64,000 nucleotides of DNA from Diplonema japonicum (taxonomy: Eukaryota; Euglenozoa; Diplonemea; Diplonemida; Diplonemidae): contig OZ025672.1 in the NCBI GenBank assembly GCA_964019335.1, forward strand, positions 496,001 to 560,000, in the 5' to 3' direction. The position numbers and the translations under genes are program-made. Below the pieces are notes generated by a model that worked only from the letters and a program-made list of their open reading frames with translations, was not told the origin of the DNA and did not search any database. Position 1 is the stretch's first letter. Each line of letters begins with the position of its first letter. This document shows, one piece after another, positions 21,199 to 32,058 of the stretch.

Positions 21199-22046
21199 CT
21201 AAGCATTCTGGATACAATCAAGGAGATAGCCCTGATAGTTTTCGATTCTTTTCTTGTTTACACCAAAGTCGCTTTTACCTAAACGAGCGTTGGAGTGAAC
21301 TTGAACCGATGCGTTGCTGGAAAAAACAGATGTGGCAAAGTCGTCCGGGAAGGGGAAGATACGAGAGAGAACCTTTTTTTTTTTTTTTTTTTTTTTCCGT
21401 TTTTGTTTTTTGTTTCTTTTCATACCCTCACATGCCAAAAAGCTGGGTCAGTTGTCGTGTCGGAAAAGATAACGTGCGTTCGCACAGTTTTGTCGATCCA
21501 TCGGTTCGTGCAAGAGTTAGCCTTGCTTTGCAGTTCGGTGATGTTTGCAGGAAGTTCGAACTCCAGGTAATTGCAGTTGTCTGAACCATCAGAGCATGGT
21601 TTAACATCTCCGAACGAGTGCCATGAAGGATCGCTTGAAGCGGCGAACCTCCCCCACAGCTGAACGATAACCAGCATGAACAAAACAAACTCCAACAGAA
21701 TTCGAAACTTCATAGTTCCCTTTCTGAGGCTGCAGCATCTTTTGTCTTGGTCTTTGCTGTCGTTGTTGATTCCACTGTAGCTTTCACGCATTGGCGTGCA
21801 CGGCACCGCGGCTGACAGCGCTACCCACAATGGGACTCCTCCTTCAGTCAGCTTCCCATAGGCCAACAACACGCATCTAAACAAACTTGTTGTCACCAGA
21901 AGCGTTCCGAACGCAATTCCATACGCGTGATCCCACGTTGCGCACCCAATGAGGTCGGTCATCCCGATTGAAAAAGTGACGAGCGTCACCACCTTAACCA
22001 TCCATTCCCCGTGGGATATTCTCTGTTCCAGAAGCAGGCTGGACAT
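21199..22046 (-). CDS. Multi-pass membrane protein, unknown function
   Basis: 264 residues in two exons. Exon 1 (21426-22046) starts at the ATG at 22046 just after an acceptor (AAAAACAG, 22065-22066). The intron at 21373-21425 (GTATGA to AAAG) is inferred because it keeps the frame and removes an A run; exon 2 reads VLSRIFPFPDDF to the stop at 21199. Two or three hydrophobic spans occur in the first half (about residues 15-85), one more near residue 125-145, then a soluble, Cys- and Asn-containing part. An N-terminal extension encoded upstream of 22046 is poly-Phe-like and unlikely. Without the intron the protein would stop at 21420. No family recognised. Confidence 0.65.
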
Positions 22047-22566
22047 TTTTCTCTCTCTCTTTCCCTGTTTTTTTTGTTTTATAGAAGAGATAAGTGAGTC
22101 GCAGATAAACTTTAAAAGAAAGAAAGTAACGTACCAGATCAGCAAAAAGAAAAAGAAAAACGCCCTCCCGATAACTGGAAACAAAGACGCAATATGGAAG
22201 GAAAAGTTTCCCCCAAACAAAGAAATGAAAACAAATAAAAACTCGGTTAAAAGAGAGAGAAGGTGTTTTGTTCTAAGGAAGCAAAAGGAAAGAAAGATAA
22301 GAACAGGACACGAAAAAGATCATGGCTGGTGCCTTTCCAATGCAATCGGCACACAGCTCAAGAAAACGTAATGACAGAACTGACTTGTTTTCGTTTTTTT
22401 TTTTTTCTTTTTTTTTTTTTTTCCTGCCATGTTTCGTGAGGAACAAGAACGACAAGCAGAGTTTTTCTTTTTCCATTGCACACGGATCGTAGTGGGAAAG
22501 AGGGTAAAAATGACCCATCAACACAATACAAAGATACCAGAAAATCAAGGCTGCGCAAATGCAACA
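22047..22566. other. Spacer between the membrane-protein gene and tRNA-Arg
   Basis: A-rich and T-rich sequence of moderate complexity. It holds the putative acceptor of the gene below and, further up, a T-rich tract at 22396-22424. I see no further gene. Confidence 0.6.
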
Positions 22567-22639
22567 GCCCGTGTAGCCCAATGGATAAGGCGTTTGCTTC
22601 CTAAGCAAAAGATTGTGGGTTCGATCCCCACCATGGGTG
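22567..22639 (+). tRNA. tRNA-Arg (anticodon CCT)
   Basis: A 73-nt cloverleaf. Acceptor arm GCCCGTG pairs with CATGGGT (two G-U pairs), the anticodon arm TTTGCTTCCTAAGCAAA presents CCT, the T arm is GTGGGTTCGATCCCCAC, and the discriminator is G. A T-rich stop (TTCTTTTTTT) follows. Plus strand, lying in the spacer between two minus-strand genes. Confidence 0.93.
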
Positions 22640-22758
22640 TTCTTTTTTTAGATCCACCTCGATTGATTTTACACAAAAAATATTGCACACGAAGATCGGA
22701 CTGAGTAGAAGAGCCACTGGGTGGCGAAAGGTTAGGACTTTTTTCACTTTTTTTTTTT

Positions 22759-24036
22759 CTAAACGGTTTCGTGTTGGGGAGGGTTACCAGAGTTGCGAAC
22801 TGTCGAAAGGAGGACGGAGGATGAGGCTTGGGGCTCCTCTCGGTTGAAGGGGTTAACTGAGCTATTCCGGAGAGGGTCAGACTTGGGAGATGTGGTGGCC
22901 TCTGGGTCTTCAAGGTCATCTTCATCATCTTCTTCTTCCTCATCATCCGGTGATTGTTCCATAGCGGTCAGCTCTAAGCAGAGCCTCCTTCTTATTGTGG
23001 ATCGACAGATTGGGCATTTTCGCAACTTCGGCGCGCACTCAATACACGCACACAAATGTCTGCAAGGCCACAGCACGACAGCCTTTGGGAACTCGAGACA
23101 CACTACACATTCACCAGTTATCGTGGTGCCCACATCGAATACTTTTTGGACCTGTGGTTTGCTTTATGCTTACGTGCCTTACGTACCTCACAAGGATAAG
23201 CACCTCCTTCGGCGTTCCCCACGATGACAGCTGCCGACTCGGGGCCTGTCCATGCTGCGGAAACCTGTTTTTTTTCTTTTTTTCCCCGCGATCATACCGA
23301 AAATAGATCCACTGTTGTATTTTTGACCACACACGGCACAGAGCCTCGTTGGAGCAAAGCTGTTTGCTCGTTGGCGGCACGTTCTCTCCGTCGCTGCTCT
23401 CTCGTCCGTCTTGTGATCCACCATTTCTTGATTTTCGGTGCCCAGAAACACCCCGCGCCCATCATCAACGCTGCTGCGCATGTCTGTTTGGTGTAAAAGG
23501 GAAAAAAAAAAACAACAACAAAAACAGCCCCCTCCCCTCCCCTTGTTTTTTAATACCAGCGGCAGTGTGCGGTCAAAAGTATCCACCGACTGAGGACTGT
23601 CAAACCAGCATTCCGGGTTTGACGGTCCCAGGAACCAGGACTTTCCATCACTCCGCCAGCATGGTTGCCCAGGCTTGCCTTCCTCGAATAGGTCTAGATC
23701 TTGCTGGCAGAGTTCCATCGAGGGCTGGTTCCTCATTAGCTCGCAGGTTTTGTTATTCACGTCAGGGTGCTCATAAGCTGTGAACCGTATGTCTGGCAGT
23801 CGTACACGGTACTGTATCTCGTCCCGCGGGGGGCCGCTGGACAATGTGTCGCATGTTTTGCTGTCGTTGGTTTCAGGACCTGCATGGCAGTACCCTTGTA
23901 CCGCCCGTGGTTTGAAGTTCGCTACCGTCGCTGCTATCAGCAGACCTGCGACACCCAGTGGCACAATGATGCAAAGCACCACCGAAAAGAGCTTCGACGT
24001 GAAACTGTTCTCTTGATGACGTCGACGTCGGGGCAT
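22759..24036 (-). CDS. Membrane-anchored RING-finger E3 ubiquitin ligase candidate
   Basis: 378 residues after joining four exons: 23557-24036, 23298-23483, 23187-23264 and 22759-23151. Introns at 23484-23556, 23265-23297 and 23152-23186 are all GT-AG and phase 0, and joining them gives one open frame. A hydrophobic span lies near residues 12-35, then a luminal Cys-containing region, then a weaker hydrophobic span just after intron 1. The C-terminal C3HC4 RING reads ECVVCLEF...CRHLCACIECAPKLRKCPICR, with all zinc ligands visible, followed by an acidic Asp/Glu stretch. The layout (two membrane spans, C-terminal RING) recalls MUL1/MAPL-type ligases, but I see no other MUL1 feature. Acceptor TTTATCAG at 24050-24051. 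Confidence 0.8.
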
Positions 24037-24140
24037 CTCAACAATGTTCCTGATAAACAGCTTGAAAGGAGGGAACAAAAAAATTAAGCAAATGTATAAT
24101 AGAGAAGGGAAAACAAATTAAAAAAAGAGGTCTTATCTTC

Positions 24141-25085
24141 TCACGGGGTGTCAGGCGACCCGAATATCCCAGCCGATGCTTTTTTAGCCGTGTTCTTCTC
24201 CTTCTGTTTTGAAAGTTGTTCCTCTTTAAGAATCTTATTGAATTCGTTTGCAATTTCTGTCTGAACGGCAGGATCGGGGTTGTTGTCCTTGATGATCTGC
24301 AAGTGATCACGTGCTTGGTAGTAATTGTGTCGGCCCAGTTCGAATCTGGCCTTGCGGAACCTTGCCTTTGTATTGGTGGGATCTTGCCTTAGTAGATTTT
24401 CAACGTAGTCCAAGCCTCTCTCAGTGTTTCCAAACTTGAACCAAGACTGCATAATGTTCTGAAGAAGGGTCAGACGGATTGCGTGCTGTGCCTCTTCCGC
24501 TTCCTTGAGGGATGGTCTGAGCTTTCTTCTCCTTCTTCCAAGAACGTCAAGTCCTCGGTTGTACTTTTTAATGGCTGCTTTGTACTCGCCAGCCTTGAAG
24601 AGGGAATTTCCTTCTGTCTTGAAATCGATCCCGACTTGTACCTTTTCTTCGTCTGTCCAGGGGCCCATGAATTCGACTAGTTTTATTTCTAGTTCGATAA
24701 CGGCCCATTCAGGGACTTTTGGTGGGAATCCGTTCTCTTTGAAACCGAATATGGGGTCCAGAATGAATACAGCTCTCTCTCCTTTTTTCATGGTGACAAC
24801 CCCTTCCTCCATCCCGGCAGTCGACATGCCACTGCCTGGAATGATTTCTAAATCGCCTTCTTTGTCTGTGCTGTCAAATACTTCACCTTTGTACCTATAC
24901 CAGTACTGGATATTTGTGAAGGAGCCTTCTCTTGGCTTTTCGTCTCCTTCACCTTCTTCCAGTGTTTTTTTCCACGCTCCCTTGCATCCTGTTATGTCTG
25001 CGTACCCTTCTCCAGGAGATTCTTTAATCATGCTCCAGCCTCTCTTCGCCATTTCGGCATGAGGATCAACTGCCCATTGTTCCAT
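24141..25085 (-). CDS. FKBP-type prolyl isomerase domain with TPR repeats
   Basis: 314 residues from the ATG at 25085. An FKBP-like domain spans about residues 30-135 (YKGEVFDSTD, GMEEGVVTMKKGERAVFI, PEWAVIELEIKLVEF). Several active-site aromatics of FKBP12 are replaced, so catalysis is doubtful. Three TPR-like units follow (about 145-270), as in FKBP4/5/6/8 co-chaperones that dock on Hsp90. The C-terminus is Lys-rich with no membrane anchor. An acceptor (CCTTTCCAAATCAAATACAG) ends at 25114-25115, about 28 nt before the ATG, and excludes the longer upstream start. Confidence 0.85.
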   Translation of the reverse strand: MEQWAVDPHAEMAKRGWSMIKESPGEGYADITGCKGAWKKTLEEGEGDEKPREGSFTNIQYWYRYKGEVFDSTDKEGDLEIIPGSGMSTAGMEEGVVTMKKGERAVFILDPIFGFKENGFPPKVPEWAVIELEIKLVEFMGPWTDEEKVQVGIDFKTEGNSLFKAGEYKAAIKKYNRGLDVLGRRRRKLRPSLKEAEEAQHAIRLTLLQNIMQSWFKFGNTERGLDYVENLLRQDPTNTKARFRKARFELGRHNYYQARDHLQIIKDNNPDPAVQTEIANEFNKILKEEQLSKQKEKNTAKKASAGIFGSPDTP

Positions 25086-25148
25086 TTTTTTTTTTTTTTT
25101 CCCTTCTTCCCCCCTGTATTTGATTTGGAAAGGTGAGAGCACGTTAAC

Positions 25149-25184
<36 letters not shown>

Positions 25185-26019
25185 AACAAAAACCCTTTTC
25201 TCTCAGTGTGGCTTCTTTTTTTTTTTTTTTTCCCTTCTTTTTTCCAAGAGCGGGGGAGAAAAAAAGAGAAAGAAAGCATGGATATCTTCTCTTTTTTTTC
25301 TCTTTTTTCCCCCCCATCAATATTGCTCGTGCTGAAAAAAAAAAAGAAAAAGAAAAAAAAAAAACTATGGTTATAAAGAAGTGTGTTGGGAGAGAAAGGA
25401 AGGTGGAAAGAAATAATAAAAAGGGGGGTGAAAAGAAAGGAAAAGTGGTACAAAAAAAAAAAAAGGTAAAACGTTTCAAAAATTTTATTTTATATTTTCT
25501 TTATTTTACGAGACATCGGAATAGAGGTAAAAGAAGAAAAACAAAGAGAAATAATAAGAATAATAAAAAAAAAAAAGCAAGAGAATATTTGTCCACAGGA
25601 GGCAACATCGAAGTTTCTGGTTTCTTCATTTATTTATGCCCTTCGATTCAGAACTGAGGCTATGCCATCAGAAGAATCTCTCTCTTTACATTTTTCTTTT
25701 TCTTTTTCTTTTTTACGTTGCTTCTTGGGGAAGGGGGGGGGGGGGGGATAATGATCAGAAAAGGCAAGAAGGAAGATAAATAGAGGAAGAAAGGCGGGTG
25801 AGAAAAGAAGAGAGGAAGAATACATTTTTTACTTTTCTTTTTTTTTGCAACAAAAATATCACAGTAGCCCCATCCCCCTATATATCAAGGGAAGGAAAAC
25901 TCGGAGAAAAAAAAAAAAAAAGAACAACAAAAAAATTGTGCAAAAAAAAAAAAAAAAAAAAAAAAAACATCTTTGCCTCTCAATTCAATCCCCCCCAAAA
26001 AAAAAATGTGCCACGTCAC

Positions 26020-26058
<39 letters not shown>

Positions 26059-26076
26059 CTAACCCTCCTTCATCAT
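25086..26076. other. Gene-free spacer, homopolymers
   Basis: Nearly all A-rich or T-rich tracts (for example A runs 25154-25180, 25941-25967, 26025-26055) with a G run at 25733-25747. Open frames are poly-Lys or poly-Phe. No gene seen. Confidence 0.7.
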
Positions 26077-27180
26077 CTACTGAGATTTCTTCTTAGCCTG
26101 CGCATGAGTATGGGTAGCAACAACCTGCCACGACACACGGGCATTGGGGTTACCTCCAGCAATTTCAAATGTCTTGGAAGTGGTGATTTCCGATGTCACG
26201 TGAAGAGAAGGCATTGCAGCTCCAATGGCAGTAAGCTGATAACTGAACTCCACATCACTAGGGTAAGTAAACCACTGGGGAAGCGTAACGACTGCAACAC
26301 CCTTGGAGGACATGGTGACCATCCCGGAGTAAATGGTACGCGAGGGTGTCTCGACAGACTTGATCACCCCGCACATGTCAGATGCAGGCTTCTTCAAAAC
26401 GTACTTCCTAACAAAAAAGTTACCGAAGAGGATCAACATAGACATCATGTACATCACCATCAAGATCTTAGCAAAGTCAGGAGCACCACAGCTAGGACCC
26501 GATTGGTAAGCAACGTAGCTTTGTGTTGTAATGGCGATGAACTGAATAAGCTGAAGGCTCGTCAAATGACGGGACCACCAACTCTTCACCCCAATCGATG
26601 TTGCCAGGTAATGGGAGTACATGAGCACGTGGACAAATGCGTTGAAAGCAATGGGGAGAAACATGTCCCCAGAGTAGTCATACGGGAAAATAAGCCCGAC
26701 AACGAATGTAATCGATGAATGGTGGAACAAATGCAAAAATGTAACTTGTCTGAACGACTTCCTGAGAATGAAGAACCACGTGTCACAAAATTCCAGGAAT
26801 TTCTGTGCGTAGAATACCCAAAACAACCATGCGAACTTTTCGCCAGATTCGCCAGGAAGAAGCGGGTTGCACGCGAAGGACCCTGGGATCTCCATTTTCG
26901 CCAAAAGAAGCCCAATGAAGACATAACCGGCAGCAAGAATGCACAGCAGATTGTAAACCTGCAGGACCCATTTGATCTCGAAACGCTTCTCCCTATTCTT
27001 CATCCAGCTGTACAGAATGAACGTTACAAAATAGTAGAAGAAGTTTGCGGCAAGAAGGTGTTCGATGCTCGTGTAATACAGCGAGTAAGCGGGTTGCGTT
27101 CCGGAAGCGATCCTTTCTTCAACCTGCTTGTGTGCAAGCACATAACTGTCCTCCACACGTTGCTTGAGAACTTCAAACAT
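26077..27180 (-). CDS. Fatty acid elongase (ELO family) with an extra C-terminal domain
   Basis: 367 residues from the ATG at 27180. Condensing enzyme of the ER acyl-CoA elongation cycle. The ELO core (about residues 30-265) has multiple membrane spans, the catalytic histidine box HLFHH near residue 144, and the flanking KFLEFCDTWFFILRK and FNAFVHVLMYSHY segments. Typical ELO proteins end soon after with a Lys-rich ER-return signal. Here a soluble segment of about 90 residues follows (SGMVTMSSKGVAVVTLPQWF ... GGNPNARVSWQVVATHTHA), which resembles a bacterial or phage-tail-associated beta domain as I recall it. The frame is uninterrupted, so the fusion is in one exon. The tail still ends KKKSQ. 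An acceptor-like ACAG lies about 35 nt upstream of the ATG. Confidence 0.88.
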   Translation of the reverse strand: MFEVLKQRVEDSYVLAHKQVEERIASGTQPAYSLYYTSIEHLLAANFFYYFVTFILYSWMKNREKRFEIKWVLQVYNLLCILAAGYVFIGLLLAKMEIPGSFACNPLLPGESGEKFAWLFWVFYAQKFLEFCDTWFFILRKSFRQVTFLHLFHHSSITFVVGLIFPYDYSGDMFLPIAFNAFVHVLMYSHYLATSIGVKSWWSRHLTSLQLIQFIAITTQSYVAYQSGPSCGAPDFAKILMVMYMMSMLILFGNFFVRKYVLKKPASDMCGVIKSVETPSRTIYSGMVTMSSKGVAVVTLPQWFTYPSDVEFSYQLTAIGAAMPSLHVTSEITTSKTFEIAGGNPNARVSWQVVATHTHAQAKKKSQ

Positions 27181-27859
27181 TTTTTTTTCTCTTTTTTTGC
27201 TTCTTACCTGTATTTTTGTTTTGTTTTTTGTTTTGTTGTTTTGAATATTTTTTTTTCTCAAATAACAAAAAAGAGAAAAAAAAAGAGGACGGGGAAAGGA
27301 ACGGGGGGGATATATGTTTCGGGAACAGGAGAGAGGAAGGGATTCGTTTTTCTTTCTTTTTTTTTTTTTTTTTTCTGCAGCATCCTTTTTTTTTTTTTTT
27401 AAACTTCCTCTCACCCGGAAAAAAAATGAATGAAAAGAGATATCTTTCATAAAAAATAGGGGGGGGAGAAAAGCAAACTAAAAAAAAGGGGGGAGGGGGG
27501 AGGGGGGAGAAACTCCGAAGTGGCTTTCTCACTCACTTACATATGTTTTACCCCCCCATTTCATTTCTTACTTCGGGGGGAGAAGAGGGACAATGCAAAG
27601 TAAGAAGAGTCACTGTTGTTGTTTATCTTGAGGGGATGGTTTGTTTTCTCTCTTTTTGTCTTCTTCATTCATTTCTTCCACTGATTTTGTTGTTGCCGTC
27701 TGAAATCCGTTTGAAACCACTTGACAACGGACAATTCTGCTCCCAAGGGAACACACTAAACTATTTGAAACGTAAATGAGAAGCGAAAAAATGTGCGTGT
27801 AATCCTTTTCTTTCTTTCTTTCTTTCTTTGTGTTTTAAGCGTTTTAAGGTTTGTTTTCG

Positions 27860-27892
<33 letters not shown>

Positions 27893-28469
27893 CCCCCTTT
27901 CTTCTCTACAAAAATAATTCCCACACTTCCACCCCTCCATTTCTGTAGGCCATCCCTTGTTTATTGTTTTCCCTCCCGTTGCAGAGAAAAGAAACGGCAA
28001 TCAGTAGCGGGAAATTATGGCAATCACCATCACGGAGGAACAGAAGGAAGGGTAATGGTATATCACAGGAGGTAGCATCTTTGTTTTTTTTTTTTAAAGA
28101 TTCATTTAAAAAAAAGGGGGGGGACGGGAGGGGTAGGAGGGGACACAAAATCACAACGTTTTTATTTATTTGTCGAAAAAAAAAATAATAATAAGCGCAA
28201 AAAGAAAACCTCTCCATAACTGACCCAAAGGTTCCCTGGGTTTGGAGAAATGCAGGAAGGGGGCGGGGGGGGGGAGAAAAAAAGAAAAAAAATAAGATAG
28301 GAGCGTTAGAAGTATGAGACAAGCGAGATAAATACTGGGAAAAAAAAAATTAGAGGGGAAGGGGGGAAATGTATGCAAGAGCGTGAAAGTCAAACAAAGG
28401 TATTGTATCGTCCAAAAGCGTCAGCGGTAACGAGAATAGGCAAAAAAAAAAAAAGAAAAATCAGAATGA
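27181..28469. other. Gene-free spacer between DPYD and the elongase
   Basis: Homopolymer and G-rich tracts (27455-27512, 28106-28140, 28258-28275), a T run at 27868-27888, and moderately complex sequence at 27560-27840. It must contain the DPYD 3' UTR. No gene supported. Confidence 0.65.
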
Positions 28470-31400
28470 CTAGATGGAGAGTTTAACCTTAGCACCCACA
28501 GGAAGCTGAGGCTTCCCGTAGGGAACACCCCGCGAGGGCTCGTAAGTCGGTGCATCGGGCCTGGTAGTTTCGTCTCTAGTGACCATTGTGATACAATCGG
28601 GGACAGGGCAGACGGAGACGCACAGGGTGCAGCCTGTACAGTTGTCTGTGATGAAAGGTTGATGCCTGTCGGAGCTGAACTTGATAGCTTGGTAGCCAGT
28701 GTCGTTGCAGGTCATCATGCACTTCCCGCAGTTGATGCACAAATCATCGTTGACCACAGCCACAGCCTGGTTCTTTGGCTTCATAGCCAAAAGGTCGCTG
28801 AAAGATCCAATCGTGGAGAGTGCCTTCCCGAGCAGGTTCTGGATGGTGGGGATCTTACCGGCGGTGTGGCCTTCGACATTGGACAGGTCCCCGATGGTGC
28901 CTGCCTCGTATTTCGTACTGCACTCCTTCGATTCAGCCGCCAACCGCTCATCAAGGTACGGCCCGAACCTCGGCAGCATTCCAGTAGTCAGTACGGTAGC
29001 CTCGTTGACAGGCGGCACTTGCTTCTCCCATTTCGCGAGGTCCGACCTCCCCAGAGCGTACAGCTGCCACTTCAAGCCGCTGATCCAGTCCTGTACTATT
29101 GTGAAGTCCTGGTTCTGAATAGCAGCGGAGACCTGCACAACAGGCGAACCAGCATAGATGAACTGCATCACGGTGTCAGCGTTGTCAGCACCACCGGTCG
29201 CCAGGATAGGGAACCCAGGGAACTTGTTGGCAATGGCGCTTACCATGCGCAGAGCCATGGGTCGCACTGCGTTCCCACTGCACCCACCGTACGTCGTCAT
29301 CTTGCTGGGTCCCACTCTAGGCCATGCTGCCCCGTCCATCTTGATGTGCTGCAGACCAGAGACCGTGTTGATGGCGGTCACGCCAGTGGCACCACCTGCC
29401 TTTGCGGCACCCGCGATCTCCGTGATATCTGTATTATGTTTTTTTTTTTTTAGCATGCTCTGCATACCAGTGATGTTAGGCGTCATCTTGGCAAAGAAGG
29501 GGATGTCGCAGACCTCTTTCACCCAACCGCAAATGTCCTGGACCAAGTTCGGTTTCTGTGATTATTGTGTTTTTTTTTTTGTTTGCGAAGCTTCGGATAC
29601 CTGCCCACAAGCAAGACCCATCCCTTTCTCGCCCATCCCGTGCGGGCAGGACAGGTTCAGCTCCAGGGCATCGGAGCCGGCCTCAATGGCCATCTTTGAA
29701 AGCTCCTGCCAGTCATCTTTGTTGTGACCGCACATGATGGATGCAATCACAATGTGCTTGGGGTAGTCCTGCTTGAGCTGCCTGACACCGCTGCACCAGT
29801 AGGCCGCAGATTTCTCGGAGATGAGCTCGATGTTTAAGAATGACCCCTGGTGGGGGCCAAGACCCGGTCCGGAAGTGCTGCCTCTGACGATCCTGGGAGA
29901 AACGTTTGTGACAAAGTCCTTGTCGAGGGAAAAGGTTTTCGTAACCGCGAAGCCCCACCCGGCCTCGAAAGAGCGCGCAATCATAGGCAGTGTGGTGGCG
30001 GGGGGTGCAGAAGCAAGACCGAAAGGGTTCAGGAACTTGAGGCCTGCAACCTCGACAGAAATGTCAACATCGTCCACTGCGGTGTGCAGGAGGGGGAGCG
30101 TTGGGGTGACTGGCACCGTGTTGTTGCTCAGATGCTGCACGTAGCGGTGGATCGACCACGAGGCGGTCTTCCCGTCGTTAGCGGCCTCTACCGTGAGGCC
30201 GGACCCCACGCAGTCACCACCAGCAAACACACCATCGGTCTTGGTGCACATGTCTGCGTTCACCATCACCTTGCCCCACTTCATCTCTGCAGCCTTCCCG
30301 ATCTCCTGCTCCAGATCAGAACCGATGTTGGATCCGAAAGCGGAGATGATGAAGTCGCACTTGATCTTCAGCACCTGGTCGTCGTCTTTGTACCACTTAC
30401 CGTCATCGTCCTGTTCCATCTTCCACATCTCAATGGCACTGATCTTGCCACCTTCCATGACGACAGACTTGGGTTGGCAGTAGGGAAGGAACTCAGCCTT
30501 CTCGTGCCTGGCCAGAATGGTCTCCTCCTCCACAGCTCTCATGTCTGCGGTGGACCTCCTGAAGCACACCATCACTCGCTTGGCTCCGTTTCTGAAGGCA
30601 GAACCCGTGCAATCAAACGCCGTGTCACCAGCGCCCAAGACAAGCACCTTTCCGTGAAGCTTAGGTGCGGAAGGGGCAGAGGCACCCGATTTGCAGCCGC
30701 ACAACCCAGGCTTGGACGCGACAGCTGACTGCGGGAGGAAGTCCTTCGATGTGTAGAAGCCGTTGCTGGGCGAAAGGTCTTTGAAGCAAGCATCGATATT
30801 CGGCTTGGGCAGCCCGCACCCGATGAACAGCACCGCCTTCTGTTTCTTCACGTCTTCCATTGTGACGTCCTTCCCGAACTCACACGAGGTGGTGACCTTC
30901 ACACCAAGGTCCTGCAGCAGCTTGATCTCCCACTGCACGGCTTCAGATGTGAGTCGGTACTGCGGGATCTCGCTGGACGACAGGCCGCCTGCATAAGCAT
31001 CCTTTTCGATGATCTCGATGTTAGAGTAGCCCAACCGCGCGAGGAAAGTGGCGCATGCGATGGACGCCGGGCCGGACCCGACAAGGTACACCTTGGTGCT
31101 GTAGGAGGCAGGCATCTTGTCGGCGGGAGGGAGGGAGGGGTCGCGTGTTGCTGGGATGTTCATCTTTTTGAAGTGGCTGACAGCGTATTCCTGCAGGCCC
31201 GAGATGTTGATGCCGCCGGCCTCAGTGGCGGCGAGGTTGCAACCACCGACGCACAGGTTCGAGACAGGACAAATCATTCCGCAGGAAAGCCCCACAGGGT
31301 TGTCAGAGAGAATCATCTTCGCAGCACCGTAGTTGTTGAAGTTCGCGATGCAGCTGATGAACGACTTGATGTCGATGGAGGTCGGGCAGCTCTTCTGGCA

Positions 31401-31649
31401 CGGTGCATCTGCGCACTTCAAGCACCTCTGCGCCTCGATGAGAGCACCCTTGGTGCCGAGCGTTGTGTGCTTGGCATCGCTCCAATCTCCCTTCCTCGCT
31501 TGCCCTAACTGCGGTTTGTTCCTCTTCCAGTGCTTCTTCTCCTCAACTGCCTCCTTCGTTGTCCTCCATGTGGCGTGCTGCAGCACCCTTGGGTTCAGGG
31601 ACAGGTTCTCGATGTCCTCAACGAACAGATCACTTGCCGTCGCGACCAT
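28470..31649 (-). CDS. DPYD: Dihydropyrimidine dehydrogenase (NADP+)
   Basis: Reduces uracil and thymine with NADPH, the first step of pyrimidine breakdown, in the cytosol. Three exons (29601-31649, 29468-29555, 28470-29428) give 1031 residues, against 1025 in human. Introns at 29556-29600 and 29429-29467 begin GTAT and end CAG; the second is 39 nt, so it reads through in frame (MLKKKKHN) but breaks a conserved stretch. Visible features: N-terminal Fe-S cysteines ([29 protein letters not shown]), the FAD site [15 protein letters not shown], the NADPH site [13 protein letters not shown], the catalytic [18 protein letters not shown], and two C-terminal 4Fe-4S motifs ([22 protein letters not shown]). 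The ATG at 31649 lies 8 nt after a strong acceptor. Confidence 0.97.
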
Positions 31650-32058
31650 TGTGCAACCTGTGGTGTTCATAAGGGAATATGGGGCGGGAGAAAAAAAGAA
31701 AGGGTAAGAAAAGGGGGAGGGGCGGGAAGACGTGTATGGAGGCAAAAGCCATGCAAGAGGGCTGAACATATTCAAAAGGTCACATTCCGTCCATTTTACC
31801 CTACGCCATGGCAGTGCTCAGGTCGCGTTATATAATCAAAAAGTGAAATGGGGCTACGTAAACCTCTACGTTCCACAGAACAGGTCACACAAAAGAGTGA
31901 GAAAAACGTTTTCGTTTCTATTCAGATAGAATAAAGGAAAAAGAAAAAAGGGGGGGGGGGAAGGAGTCTCAACCCATACATGAGGTTCCAACAATTATAG
32001 TTGCTGCGTTCCCTCAAAAAGAAGAAGATAAGAAAATCATGGAGCCATGGCTAAATTT
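31650..32058. other. Short spacer between PYROXD2-like and DPYD genes
   Basis: About 400 nt. It carries the DPYD acceptor at its left end, a G run at 31951-31961 and moderately complex sequence at 31780-31925. No gene seen. Confidence 0.6.
31658..31700 (-). promoter_or_regulatory. Probable trans-splice acceptor of DPYD
   Basis: On the minus strand, a C/T-rich tract (TTTCTTTTTTTCTCCCGCCC) is followed by CACCACAG and then, after 8 nt, the ATG. Tract plus AG this close to the start is what spliced-leader addition needs; a 5' UTR cis intron is the alternative. Confidence 0.6.

Noticed and set aside
29429-29467. Reading the 39 nt as DPYD coding sequence
   Set aside because: It is in frame, but interrupts the conserved [12 protein letters not shown] region with poly-Lys and has perfect GTATG and ACAG borders, so it is an intron.
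28659-29727. Plus-strand frames of up to 264 codons over DPYD
   Set aside because: The minus strand encodes full-length DPYD with all cofactor motifs; the plus frames have no recognisable features.
31776-32058. Long N-terminal extension of DPYD or a separate small gene
   Set aside because: Upstream codons are Pro/Phe/Ser from pyrimidine tracts, and a strong acceptor lies 8 nt before the chosen ATG.
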